DNA of 64,000 nucleotides from Incurvaria masculella (GCA_946894095.1 OX335659.1:4347501-4411500); one strand, 5' to 3'; counted from the first letter of the stretch, positions 42,391-53,768 are shown. The notes: a model not told the origin generated them from the letters alone. Made by a program: numbers and translations.

Positions 42391-42559
42391 GAAAGAAAGG
42401 AGATATTGCGTAGAGCAAGCCTACTATGGCACCCGCTGTCTCCAATTTTCAAAACTACCAATCCAAATTAAACGTACAATGTCACATGAAAACATAGTCG
42501 CAGACGTATTGGAGGCTTTGTGTCGGTGGGAACTGACTTGACGAACGCTATTTTAGAGC

Positions 42560-42725
42560 ACATTCGCGCGCCCATTAAATTTGTCCGAGTTTTCCATCCC
42601 GTTCAATAAGTGTAACCGAGCAATACAAAGAAAGTCCTGGCATGGTACCCAGTTCCCATATGGTATGTTGGGCGTATATGACAGTACCTGTGGCATTAGC
42701 CATCCGTCTACATTTACTAAAAAAC
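42560..42725 (+). mobile_element. SINE 3' half, diverged
   Basis: It has GTTTTCCATCCCGTTCAATA, TCCTGGCATGGTACCCAGTT and GGCATTAGCCATCC in body order. Confidence 0.65.
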
Positions 42726-43123
42726 ACAAGCATGCCAACCGTACATGATGATGGCGCAATCCGACCTAAGTCGCAAACAAACGAACACGAAGAAAGGCAA
42801 GACCAACGTAAATAGTCCACATTATTAATGAGTCATTAGTACAGGAATGTTCGGCGCATCATCTCGGTTTATCAGTGGACTTGTTAAGCGAAGCGCGTAA
42901 CAGTAATGGCCGCCGTCGGCGCTCAAGTGTGTTGGGGTGGAACATTAATATCTCTATAATTTTGTTTTCGTTGATTAATTGACAGCTTTTGTGCACAGCT
43001 GCAGTCCATTATCGTTCGAATCAATAGAGCGGCGAGCAGCGCGAGGTTTATTACGCCCATTCCGGATGGTCTAATGCTGCATCACAGAAGTAATCGCAGC
43101 GTGGCGAATTTTTTAAACTATGC

Positions 43124-43487
43124 TGAGCCCGTAGTCCAAGCTGTCACCTAAATTGGCATTTAAGGCAAACTGATCGACTAGCGTTTTCCATAAAAACGTC
43201 AAACACCATTCCAGTTGTTACTATATCTTCTGTGGTTTTACTTCTTCAAGCTGTCAAAGTCAAACTCGGACTTCCGATTTGTATGAAAACGCGGAGTCGG
43301 CGTAAACGGCAACGTCGACGTGTTTACGGCAACGTTGAGTAAGTTGTCAAATCAAACTCGGACTCGCAAATGTTAGTTCGATTAACTTCCACTGCGCGCG
43401 CGCTTCAATGTCTCCTTACATTTTAAAACGCCAGTTGATCGGTTTGCCGTACACGTCAATTTAGGTGACAACTGGGACTACAGGCTC
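43124..43487. mobile_element. 364-bp long-TIR MITE, best copy
   Basis: The ends TGAGCCCGTAGTCC and GGGACTACAGGCTCA are inverted. Homology between arms extends through GTCACCTAAATTGGCA / GTCAATTTAGGTGAC and TGATCGACTAGCGTTTT / AAAACGCCAGTTGATC. The orientation is opposite to the 14341 pair. Confidence 0.8.
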
Positions 43488-43489
43488 AT

Positions 43490-44790
43490 GTAGAGGACCT
43501 TGATAGACATATCCTATAGCTGATTCTGGGAAGAGTAGGTATCGTAACTTTGGGGTGATTCTCTTTTGTGGAATCTTAAATTTAACTCACCGTACAAACT
43601 TTTAATTTCATAACTTCAAATGATTTAAAAGATTACTGCGGTTGCTTGTTTGTGTGTTAGAAGCAGCTCTGGAACTGCGTGGGGATGCGGGAGGGTTCTT
43701 AATAGCAATTGCGGTAAAACCACACTCCAGATTAGAAAACTGTATATTGTAATTGTAATATGTAGTTACCGCCTTTTTAATAAGGAGGGCAGTATAACGC
43801 TATTGCCCCATCCCCATTATACGATCGCTTAGGGCTCAGCGAGCAGGAAATGCACTGTCCATATTCCTCCTATGAGAACTAACCGATCCTGCAGGTTCTT
43901 TATCTATAGGTCTAGTAAACTGTGGAAGTACAACCTGGAATGAAGGGAAGAAGTGCTTGGCCGGACTGCACGGTCTTCGTAGCCCCTGAAAAAATCGAGC
44001 TCGGTAGTCTGACGTATGCTATATGTCGCGCTGCACAATCAAAACGGTCGCAATGGAGGCGCCGCGGCGCGCGCCGGTGGTAAACAGTGGGACTAGCCCT
44101 CGGTTATATCTCGGTATCTGGCCCAGCACAGGCGACGCGGCGGCACAGCGGAAGCCGGTGTTCGACTCACGAAATTCTATCGTGATTTATGTGCGCTTAA
44201 CGACCACTCGATCACAGATAAACATCCACCAAGTGTGTCTATTAATCCTATACGTACACCCAAATATGGGTGATAAATCGTGGTCGATTAAAGTTAGCAC
44301 TATACCCCAGCATAATCCTGCTATCCCTAAAGTCGAATTCATGGAAATAATAGCCAGCAAACAAAATTGGTTCGATAATATAATACATTAAAAAAAACTT
44401 TGAGCCACGGGCCGCTTGTATGTATAATCATATGTGACTCAGATGAGATGTCAGTGTGAATGCTGGATATTTTCGTATACAATATACCAATACAAGCAAG
44501 ACTTCCGAATAATGCCTTTAGTTAAGTGTTAAGAAAATAGGATTTCGGGCAGTTACTTACGTCCTCGACGAACGAATTGATATTGAAACACCAAAGTCCA
44601 TACAAAAGAGTTCAACGCTGGGTGCACGCAGAGGTTTTCTCGGTGTGAGGCAATGAAGCTATACGATAGGAACATTATTTGCGTTATACCTATGTATGAT
44701 ATAAACTCAAACTGAACTTATTAATGTACGAAATAAATAGTAGTATACTATATTATTTATAAGATGATCTCGCCTTTTTATAATATTGTA
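43490..44790. other. No feature identified
   Basis: A 122-codon open frame at 44023-44391 (+) shows no motif I know. A short segment near 43960-44030 is repeated at 38345-38420 (CGTAGCCCCTGAAA, TATGTCGCGC). Confidence 0.35.
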
Positions 44791-44792
44791 AC

Positions 44793-45507
44793 TAGGGAAT
44801 GCAATCCCGATCCCGCGGGATCCCGATCTCGCGAGATCTCGTGTAATTTTTCGGGATCAATCCCGACGCATCATATGACGAGATCCCGTTCGAGATTGAC
44901 GGGATTGGGCGGCAGTGGTCAGCGACGCTACACACGTCCACTCGGGGCGCAAGCGGCGCAGCGCGCTGACTGACGGCCGCGAGCGGCAGGAACGCCAAAC
45001 AGCGTTAGAAAACTATTCCGACTATTTCCAAATATTAGCGACAAGTGACGAGTGGGACAGATAATATAGAACTGTGTCGAGTAATTGAGAAAGAAGTATA
45101 TGCGCGCGGAGAGGCAGTCATTTGTTTGTTTACGTTCGTCATTGTTTTAGTTGTGCAGTTGTAGTGATTATTTTTTCATTTTCAAAATCACTCGTAGGTA
45201 ACTACTTCATAATCCCCTTGAAATATGCTTATTGTTTTGATTACCTAAATTACCTATGTTAATTTCCTTAAAACCTGATAATTATTTAGTTGGTAAGATT
45301 AAAGAATAAAGGTTTTAATTTTCTTTCGAGTAATACGTTACTTTAGTTAACCTCACAACAAGCAGTTATTAGCTTTTTCAGTCATCCGATTTTTTTTTTT
45401 TTTTTAAACTAGACGGGATCCCGAAAATTCCGGGATCCCGCGGGATTGATATTTCTAATCCCGCGGGATCTCGAATTTGCAATCTCGAATCGGGATTGCA
45501 TTCCCTA
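44793..45507. mobile_element. hAT-type non-autonomous element, 715 bp
   Basis: Terminal repeats TAGGGAATGCAATCCCGAT and ATCGGGATTGCATTCCCTA are exact over 19 bp. An exact 8-bp duplication, ATTGTAAC, lies at 44785-44792 and 45508-45515, as expected for hAT. Subterminal CCCGCGGGATC motifs repeat at both ends. No transposase frame remains. Confidence 0.93.
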
Positions 45508-45582
45508 ATTGTAACGTGGGGTAGGCAGAGACAAAAATACCAAAAGTAAGTGATTTTCCTATCGTCGAAATAAACTTTTTTT

Positions 45583-45772
45583 TTTTATGTGACTGGACAT
45601 GGATGGCTAATACCATAAAGTTCTGTCATGGTATTAGCCCAACACACCACATGGGAACTAGGTGCCATGCCAGGACCTTCCTTATATTGCACGGCTACAT
45701 TGAACTGGATGGAAAACACGGACAATTTTCATTGCCGCTTCGACCATCGTTCATCCAATGCGATGGTACCTA
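45583..45772 (-). mobile_element. SINE 3' half (5S-type tail), head-to-head with next copy
   Basis: The reverse reading gives GATGGTCGAAGCGGCAATG, CATCCAGTTCAATGTAGCCG, GACAGAACTTTATGGTATTA and ATGTCCAGTCACATA. It stops at 45772, where an oppositely oriented SINE begins. Confidence 0.82.
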
Positions 45773-45910
45773 TGGAAACTATGGTTGAAGAGGCAATGAA
45801 AAATTCTCCGTGTTTTCCATCCAGTTCAATGTAGCCGTGCTCATAAAGGGAAGGTCCTGGCATGGCACCTAATTACTTCGGGAATATGGTATATTGGGCT
45901 AATATCATAA
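45773..45910 (+). mobile_element. SINE left part, split by the LINE
   Basis: TTGAAGAGGCAATGAAAAAT runs to GGTATATTGGGCTAATATCA and then TAA. The next bases expected, CGGTAG..., are found 6 kb away at 51873, beyond the LINE. Confidence 0.85.
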
Positions 45911-45974
45911 ATGAAAATGAAAATGAAAATGAAAATGAAAATGAAATGAAAATGAAAATGAAAATGTTTATTAT

Positions 45975-47277
45975 TGATAAATGCTTAGTCTATATACAAT
46001 CGGATAGCTTATACTTATTTAATTTCTTAATACTATGCTATTATTATTATTATTATTAAGCCATGTTTCGCACAATAATATCCTTAACTATATATATATT
46101 TGATATTTGTTTGTGCCACCCTCAGTTGGGCTATATGGCCTCTCATGCTTGCGGGCATGAGGTGTAGTCTTTTAATTCCCTGGCTGACTAGACCTTCCGG
46201 GAATTTTTGCATGTATACGTTGCTAAAACAAATCGAGAGACTTACATAAATAAATAAATAAGCGGAGAAACATCTACATCTAATCCTTATTATAAATATA
46301 AATTGGTACTAGTGCTTGTGGTTTTTTGTTTTTTTTTTTTTTTTTTTGCTTCTTTTTTTTAATAATTTTTTTTTTATTTTTTTTATTCGCACTTTTTTAT
46401 CTTTTTTTTTTTTTTTCTGATTAAGTACCTTTATGTTACATTGCAAAAAGCAATATTAGTTACGAGTAAACTTAACATTTTAACGTATTTATCTTGTAAG
46501 TTGGAGGTATTTAAACTTAAATCTATTTTTAATAACATTTTTTTTTTCACGTAATATACTTAAAACTACTTACATATACTATAATCCTTATTATTTAAGA
46601 TGGTACTTGTGCTTTTTTTTTTTTTTGTAAACTTCTTTTTTCTTTTTATTTTTTTTTTTCTTTTTGCACTTTTTTTTTTTTTTTTGTGTACCTTCAGGGT
46701 TGCATTTTAACACGTAATATACTTAAACCTAATCCAAATTATTTTATGTAACATGAATATGTAGCTGGAGTGACTATGCTATACTAATTAGTAAATATAA
46801 GTAATGTTAATTAATTTAATGAATGTAAAGAAAGAATAGTGAAAGTAATGAATAACAAAAAAAATTGCAAGTAAAATAAGATAAGTTAAATAAAATAAAC
46901 AGCATTATCAACAAAAGGACCAAACACAGCTATGACTAGGCTGACATATTACTAATGCTAGTCGCTGATTTTAAGTTTGGCCTGTTTCTTATAAGTGACG
47001 TGTTGTAATAATTGTGGTTATATTAGGTATAAAACTCCAGATAAAAAGAGACAAACCAGTATATACATATATCACACAAATAGGTACTAACAATTTAAAG
47101 TTGAATATTTATTTTATTCTCAATGTAGATTTTTTAATATAATCTCGGACAAACTTTACAAAACAAAGGTAGGTAAACGAACAGAACAAGTACGAACAAA
47201 ACGTGCTTTGGGCGATGTCTTGGATGAGCGAAGTATTTGAATTTAGGGTATTTAAAGTAAAAATAAATAAATTATAT
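45975..47277 (-). other. LINE 3' UTR with internal tandem duplication
   Basis: A block around 46270-46560 and another around 46575-46745 share TAATCCTTATTAT, GGTACTTGTGCTT, long T tracts, GCACTTTTTT and CACGTAATATACTTAAA, so the region is an imperfect tandem duplication. No coding frame is present. Confidence 0.65.
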
Positions 47278-50138
47278 TCATGTCAAGACCTGTTGTGAGA
47301 GTAAATAACGTTTGAACTTTTTTTTGAAACTAGATATGGTTTTAATTTGTCGAATTGGAGGAGGAATGTCGTTCCAACACTTGGACGCTGCGAACTTAAA
47401 GCTGCCTCGAAATGAGGAGCCATGATGCTTAGGAACGGCTAGAAGTACTCTGGACCCACGCGTGCCATACCTGTGATTCTCCCCTTGCCACTTTAGTCTA
47501 CTCCATAGTGGTGTAGGACTCTGTGACATAATAATTTTAGCAATTTGAGTGGCCAGGTGGAGTGTACGACGATTTTCCATTTTGAGAGTATGTATCTTAT
47601 TTAGTATAGGAGTTATATGAGAGCGCCTTTTAATATGCTCACAAAACCGAATACAAGCGTTTTGAACCTGTTGGACTCTTCTTGACGTTTTTTTATGTAT
47701 GCAGGGACCGTAGACAACATCTGCATAATTAAGTTGTGAAAGGATCAGTGTCTCTGTTAGTTGGTGTCTGACCTTGGTACTAAGATATTGTCGTATTTTG
47801 TATAAGCTTTTAAGTTTAGCGAACGATCTTCCAACCTTTTCCGTAATATGTTCTCCATACCGGAGTTGACTGTCCATCTTTAGACCAAGGTTTCGCGCAG
47901 TTTCCACTATGGGCAGAACTATTCCATTCATCATAATTAAGGGGTTACTAGACAGCACCCTTGTTACAGTCTTTTTTTTCCCAGTACTAATACCAAGGAC
48001 TTCTGGGGATTTAACGCTAGTCCATTTCTCGTTGACCACTGCCAAACACTTTCCAAATCAATATTAATATTATTAACAGCTTCAAGAATTTCGCTAGGGT
48101 AAAACGAGTGGGACAGCTGTGAATCATCCGCAAATAGTACACATCTCATATATTTTAGGCATAGAGGAAAATCGGCGGTGAAAGCAGTGTATAGCACAGG
48201 TGACAGAGATGACCCCTGGGGACAACCGCGAGGGACATGTTCACTACTCGAGAATAAGAGGTTTCCATCTGCGCTTGTACACTTCACTTTTTGCGACCTG
48301 TTAACTAAAAAATTACTTAAAAGGCGTAGTGCATCTGCAGATAAGCCGTAGTAGGATAGTTTTGCGAGAAGTAACCCATGGTCTAGACAATCGAACGCTC
48401 TTGAAAAGTCTAACAAAACTAAAAAGGTTGCTTTTCCTCCATCGGCTGCACTGAGCGCATCGTCAGTAACTTGGAGGAGTGCAGTAGTCGTGCTGTGACC
48501 CGCTCGGAAACCCGATTGGTTGTCTGGTATAATGTTATTTTCATGAAGGTGTGCTGTAAGTTGGGAGGTCATAATTTTTTCTAATATTTTTGAAAATGAT
48601 GGTAATATACTGATTGGCCGAAGATCTTTGAAATCTTTTACTTGCTTTATTTTAGGTATCGGAGTGACGATTGCTGTTTTCCACTGTTTTGGGTATGATC
48701 CTGTTTCTATGCAACTGTTAATTATGTGAGTGATAGGTGCGAGGGAGTAGGGAAGTGTCATGTCTATCATTTGTTTAGTAATTCCATCCGTGCCTTCGGA
48801 GCTTGTTTTAATTGATTGTATAGATTTTAGAACGGTTTCCTGGTCTACGTATTGAAAACTAAATTTATTTATGTTTGGAAGGAATATACTATTTAGGAAA
48901 AAAAATACAGTTCGAGATTCAATCTTTTTTGTTGGGGGAAGTTTTAAAAAATGTTTACTTATAGTGAAAGGGTCATTAAGATGGATAGGAATTGATTCTT
49001 TCTTTGGCTTGATGGAGATACATTTGTTGATACCTCGCCACAGCATCTTAGGGTGATTAACGTTTTCATTGACAAAAAAATCAAAATAGGACACCCTCTC
49101 TGCTCTAACCGCCGAGGTGACACAGTTGCGAAGATCTTGATAGTACCTCCGGTGAGCTGCTTTTCCTGATTGTCGCGCTCGCGTACCAGCGCGGTCCCGT
49201 AGGTTTATCATTTTGCGTATCGTGTCCGTGTACCATGGGGGCAATTTTTGTTTGCATTGGCGTGTCAATATTGGCGCGTGTGTATCAAATAAACATAATA
49301 CAAACTGGTTGAACATTTCTACCTTGTCGTCCACTGACGCTAACCGATATACATTGTGCCATGGCAATTGCTCACTATGAGTTTTAAAAATATCTATATC
49401 AATCCGATGGATTTGTCTACAGGTGACTGTTTGTGAAATAATTCGTTCGATACAGATAGAAAAGTTGCCTATCACCGTGGCATGATCACTTAGAGTAGGA
49501 TTGTGTAACACAGAAATGCTATGCACGAAGGCGGTTGCATTAGTACACAAGATATCTAGTAACGTTTGTGTTTCAGTTGTCACCCGCGTCGGCTCTGTCA
49601 CCAATTGCGTGAGACCAAACTGCTTCAGACACGATAGCAATTTCAATCCGTTTCCTCTTTTTGAGTTATCACTCATAAGGTCAACATTTAAGTCTCCTAA
49701 GAAGAAAAAATAATCCGTCGTTGGGACAAGCAAGCCAAATTTGTCGCAGAGTAGTTGCAGTGCCGACTCGATGGTTACGGCATTAGGTCGGTATGCAGTA
49801 CCTATAATACATGTACATTTTGGAAGTTTAAGGGAGATCCAAAATTGTTCGAGCCCATCGAAGGGCATTGGCAGTACACTATAGTTTAAATGTTCGCGGA
49901 TGTACATTCCGACACCGCCGCCTCTGGATTTAGTTTTACGTGGAATATGTATAAGAACGTATCCTTCTATGTGGTAATCAAATAATGACGAGTTTTCATT
50001 CAGCCAAGTTTCATTTAAAACTAATATATCGATATTTTTGTTCAATATAGTAGCATACAGGTCATCAAAACCTGTTCCCAATGACCTCACGTTCAGCATT
50101 GCGATTGAAATATTGTTAACTACGCATTTCCTACCCAT
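47278..50138 (-). CDS. LINE ORF2: AP endonuclease and reverse transcriptase, frameshifted
   Basis: This is the enzyme for target-primed reverse transcription. The N-terminal part is an apurinic-type endonuclease (NVRSL, LNETWL, GGGVGMYI, GDLNVD, SDHATVIG; residues ~10-235). The central part is the reverse transcriptase (DLRPISILP, QSGFRAGHST, LDFSRAFDCLDH, RGCPQGSSLSPVLY, FADDSQLSH; ~455-700). The ATG at 50138 follows a spacer and overlaps the stop of a small upstream frame. The frame is lost in an A8 run (47972-47979 on the plus strand) and continues in another frame through residues like LNYADVVYGP to the stop at 47278. A single-base loss in the run is the simplest explanation. Confidence 0.92.
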
Positions 50139-50442
50139 TATTAAATAAGGAGATGAATGTAGAACTATATTTTATAACAATATTTTCTTTTATAAGTTTT
50201 TCATTGGAGCGGTCAGTGTAGTGTGGACATACTATAATGAGATGCTGAGCAGAGGAGAATCGTGTGTGGGTATTTATAAAATAAGTTAGATATATTTCAT
50301 TCGGTGATTGGCAAGAATTCGTTCGAGACGAGACACGTTCAGTTTGTTTAATACATACGCACAGTTCAGTACTAGTATCGCGAGGTGCGAACGAACTGCA
50401 CTTAGGAATGTGAACGTTTTCGCTTTGTGCTCGCGAAGGCAA
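50131..50442 (-). other. Small open frame between ORF1 and ORF2
   Basis: An open frame of up to 103 codons ends in TAG inside ATGGGTAG, so its stop overlaps the ORF2 start by eight bases. The sequence is not low-complexity, but no domain is recognisable. Its start codon is uncertain. It could be chance or a coupling device for ORF2 translation. Confidence 0.3.
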
Positions 50443-50627
50443 CTTCGGTGTGCTATGTTCTCGCGTTAGTGTTTGTGATCCATTGAACCAAGAGTCAATG
50501 TTCAGTTTACATAAAACCGTATTAAGTATAGAACAGGGGCTGTAATAATTTTAGATAAGTGTCAAGGACAGTTTATAGTTACAGGTCGTGTTACATATAA
50601 ACGTAGACATATTGTATGCAAATATTA

Positions 50628-51617
50628 TCAAATAAAGGATAAAAAATTTTCCTCGCTTCTAATGGCCTTAATGCGAGATTTTTCGTCTTTTCGAATGAGC
50701 ACAGAACCGTTTTGAACCCACACAAACTGTATTTGTTTTTCCTTAGCGAACTCCCGCGCTTTAGCTAGGAGTTTCTTTCGCTTGAAGGTCAGGTGCTCAT
50801 TTACGTAGATAGGTGATTCTCCGGACAGATTGATCGATTTGGGCGTCAGAGGTCGTTTGCCACGAGCCTTCTTCAGAAAATTGTCTCGCTTGGTTTTGCT
50901 AATGAAGCGGACCACGACGTTTGGTGGCTGGGCCGGCGCGGACTTCGGGGCCGCTGCTAAGGTACTCACACGCGTGCAGTAGTCCACGTCAGCTACAGTG
51001 ATGTCGGCCCCCACGAAGCGCGCAATCGCATCGACGCTGCAGACGAGGTCCTCGCCTTTCTGCTGCGGAAGGCCCCTGATTTCGACGTTGTTGTCCCTGC
51101 TGCGCTGGTCCATCGTGTCAACCTGATGCTCGAGCTCCGTGATCCGGTGCTTCATCACTTCGCGTTCTTCGAGAAGTATCCGAATTTGCTCCATCGCCTC
51201 TGGAACACGACCAAACTTCTTCTCGAAGTCGTCGAGGCGGCCGGACTGGTACTCGAAGCTCTTAATCAGCTGCTTCTGGTCACTGAGCAGTTGCTCGACG
51301 TTCTTCTGTAGGGCGGACAGAGCGTTGGAGTAGTCCGTAGACACGGGGAAGATGCTGGTGGGCTGCTGGTGAGGCGAGGAGGAGGACGCTAGGGAGCTGA
51401 TGGTGTCGTTGCTCTCGATAGTGTTGTTCTGGCGGTCGATGATCGCACAGGACGAGCACATCCAGCGGCTGCCAGCGCCTTGCAGCGTCTCCAGCGCGGC
51501 GGCGTTCAGATTCACACATTTATGGTGGAACCATCTTCCACAGGATGACTTGCAGTTAATTCCACCTTTAGGTAAAACAGTTTTTACCTTGCAAACCCCG
51601 CACTCTTTTTTGGACAT
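50628..51617 (-). CDS. LINE ORF1: PHD finger, coiled coil and FP25-like domain
   Basis: This 329-residue protein probably binds LINE RNA or chromatin in the retrotransposition particle. Residues 7-57 form a C4HC3 PHD-type zinc finger (CGVC, CKSSC, WFHHKC, WMCSSC). A Ser-rich linker and heptad-like region (~95-170, VEQLLSDQKQL to VDTMDQRS) follow. The C-terminal part starts NNVEIRGLPQ and includes VVVRFISKTKRDNFL, IYVNEHLT and FVWVQNGSVLIRKDE; it matches the FP25-like domain known in insect LINE ORF1 proteins and in baculoviruses. The ATG at 51617 opens the frame right before the finger. The frame is intact. Confidence 0.9.
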   Translation of the reverse strand: MSKKECGVCKVKTVLPKGGINCKSSCGRWFHHKCVNLNAAALETLQGAGSRWMCSSCAIIDRQNNTIESNDTISSLASSSSPHQQPTSIFPVSTDYSNALSALQKNVEQLLSDQKQLIKSFEYQSGRLDDFEKKFGRVPEAMEQIRILLEEREVMKHRITELEHQVDTMDQRSRDNNVEIRGLPQQKGEDLVCSVDAIARFVGADITVADVDYCTRVSTLAAAPKSAPAQPPNVVVRFISKTKRDNFLKKARGKRPLTPKSINLSGESPIYVNEHLTFKRKKLLAKAREFAKEKQIQFVWVQNGSVLIRKDEKSRIKAIRSEENFLSFI

Positions 51618-51868
51618 CTTAATTCAGTGTTCGTCAAGTAGGCAGTGATGTGGTGTAAATGTAGGCCAGGATTTTGATGTGCCACAACTCCCTCGGATCA
51701 ATGCCCACCGGATTGACTACACTTGCAAAGGTACGTAAGCACTTGGCGATTTGATTTTTAATATTATTATAGTGTAAAGTTCGATTATTAAAATGTTATT
51801 TAGTTTTTTAATCGTAACTGTTTACAACAAGTTGTCACTTCGTAGGTAAGGTAGGCGCGAAAAAAAAA

Positions 51869-51903
51869 ATAACGGTAGTTATTTGGTATTCGCCATCCAT
51901 TTA
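51869..51903 (+). mobile_element. SINE right part, split by the LINE
   Basis: ATAACGGTAGTTATTTGGTA and TTCGCCATCCAT continue the SINE at 45910 (about 30 of 34 bases fit the tRNA-type copies). The A-tail is replaced by the next element. Confidence 0.8.
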
Positions 51904-52225
51904 GTGGAAAATGTCTAACTATGTTAGTTGGCTCACGAATTCGGGATTGGCTCAAGAATTCGGGACGCGCAAATCGTTTCTTGGCGGCATTGATTGATTG
52001 ATTGATTTGGATTATGGCGTCTGTCCTTTTTTTTAAAGACAATTTTGCCAGTATCCAGTTGGCGTTGGCGGCATTCAGTAGCGTCCTGTGATTTTTTACG
52101 TGTTCTTACGTGTCGTTGGAACTAGAGGAAATCAGTAGAAAGCGAATTCGTAAGATAACTCACTCGCCGGCGCGACGCTGCCGATTTTGTATGTAAAAGT
52201 GGTTACGCCGCCGCCCCAACCAATT
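51904..52225 (+). mobile_element. GCGGCAGCGTAGC-type MITE
   Basis: It runs from TAGTGGAAAATGTCTAAC through GAATTCGGGACGCGCAA and CGTGTCGTTGGAACTAGAGG to GTGGTTACGCCGCCGCC, co-linear with the pieces at 14235 and 15035. The extreme left end is missing. Confidence 0.6.
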
Positions 52226-52229
52226 TCGG

Positions 52230-53420
52230 TTGCTACCCCCGTGCTTGCTCGTTGTGCGGCCGGCTTCCCAAAAGATTATGCAATGCACACTTTGTCCATA
52301 CGGCGCCGGCGCGTGGGCGCGAGGTACACTTCTTCCTTTTCTGTTCTGTGGCGCTGACTAAGATTGAATTGCACGATGATATAATGCGATTTTTCAGTTA
52401 TCTCGGACTATCTGGCTACCTCATTACAAGCTCAATTACGAGCAATTTGCCTCTCTCACGCTGCCATGTTGTTTTATGGTTGTGGTGCGGCATGTTGAGA
52501 AGTTATACATTTTAATTGATCGTAAACCTGATGACACTATAAAGCCTGCCGACAGATCCTGGCGGTGCGCGGCGGCCATCTCCGGCTCATAAAACTGCAC
52601 CTACTTTTCGTCATAGATTTTATTTAAAGAATCCAGTTGAAGTTATCTCTTCGGATAAGCAGTGAAATGCTTGTCACCACGATTAATAATGATATTACGC
52701 AATTGATTTCATTTCATTTGATTTTATGGGTGATCGCAGTTCGATAGTTTGACTTTCCAGGGGGATTACTCAGTTACATGTAAAAGGTAAGGATATTATA
52801 CAATTCTGTCGCTCGTTGCGGTATTTCGATATTCCGTCTTTCTTTGCGTTTTTAATGTATTTCTTACAATGATATTTTGTGAGAAACCGGTTTGTGTCAA
52901 ACCAAAACAACCTCACCTCGCGAAACCACGCTAAGCGAGGCACCATACCAGCGGATATGCGGACTATCACTGAGCTATCAAAATTATTTAAATTACGTTT
53001 GACATAGGTTATAACGTCTGTAGCTCAGGGACTCCAGGCCAACGGGAAGTTATGGATCATATTATTTTGGATGATATGAAATAATCCAATCAATGGAAAA
53101 AAAAAATACTATGACCAATCTGACTATGTTTCTTGTCGGCTCTTTTTCGCCAGAAGTAATCGAACCGTCAGGAAAAAATATGACGAATCCGAGTGTGTAA
53201 TATACATCTAATGGAGAAAATAAATAAACTGAAACTGAATATGTGGAGATATCCAGCAAACATGGAGCAGAGTCGCAAGCCAACATTTTTTATTTAAATT
53301 CTCCTAAATCATAGAAGAAGCCTTGCGTTTATTTAGCGACCGCAGTGAATCATGATTCTCAAGTCGGTTCATCACCCAATCTCAAGCTGCGTTTACACCA
53401 CATGATCTTCGAGCAACGTA
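52230..53420. other. No gene recognised
   Basis: This is mixed sequence. Around 52910-53050 is a repeat shared with intron 5 (~8275-8420): CACCTCGCGAAACCACG, GGACTATCACTGAGCTATC. Confidence 0.35.
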
Positions 53421-53429
53421 TTCTACCAG

Positions 53430-53720
53430 TTTAGTCCTCATAGCTAAAATTAATGAAACAAACACTAAATTGATTATGAATGTCTATGAAACAAGCTAGG
53501 TCTGATGAGTAATCTTAATAAGATATTTTTATTAAATCGTTGAGTAATACCTCCAAAGCTATTGCATAAAACGCGCGAAAACTGCGAACTTTTAATGGTC
53601 ATCAGACATCTAGTTCGATCAAATAATGAGTATATTTATGGATCTATGACCAGAAAAATGCTCATGATCTTCTTTCCCCGTTTGAGCGGGAAGACCCACC
53701 TTGAGGTGGCACGGTTTACT
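53430..53720 (-). mobile_element. piggyBac-like MITE, partial
   Basis: It shares TGAGTAATACCTCCAAAGC, GGTCATCAGACATCTAGTTC and ATGATCTTCTTTCCCCGTTT with the copies at 2836 and 58205. Confidence 0.7.
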
Positions 53721-53768
53721 AATAATTAGAACACCACCGTTCCAATTTGCTTGATATTTGGAACATAT

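Larger units (their letters stand above)
45911..51868 (-). mobile_element. Near full-length CR1-group LINE, ~5.96 kb
   Basis: The borders are set by the interrupted SINE. The 3' end on the minus strand is a (TTTTCA)n tract at 45911-45965, and the 5' end is near the T tract at 51868. ATAA occurs at both edges as a possible 4-bp duplication. It contains a 5' UTR (~51618-51868), ORF1 (50628-51617), a ~490-bp spacer, ORF2 (47278-50138, one frameshift) and a T-rich 3' UTR. The PHD-containing ORF1 and AP-endonuclease/RT ORF2 point to the CR1-related clades of the Jockey superfamily; the exact clade is uncertain. Confidence 0.9.

Noticed and set aside
44023..44391. 122-codon plus-strand frame
   Set aside because: The start region is shared with a repeat at 38.4 kb and the rest has no recognisable feature; kept only as an unassigned stretch.
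47278..48045. Separate 255-codon gene downstream of the LINE ORF2
   Set aside because: It continues the same reverse-transcriptase protein after a frameshift in an A8 run and is not an independent gene.
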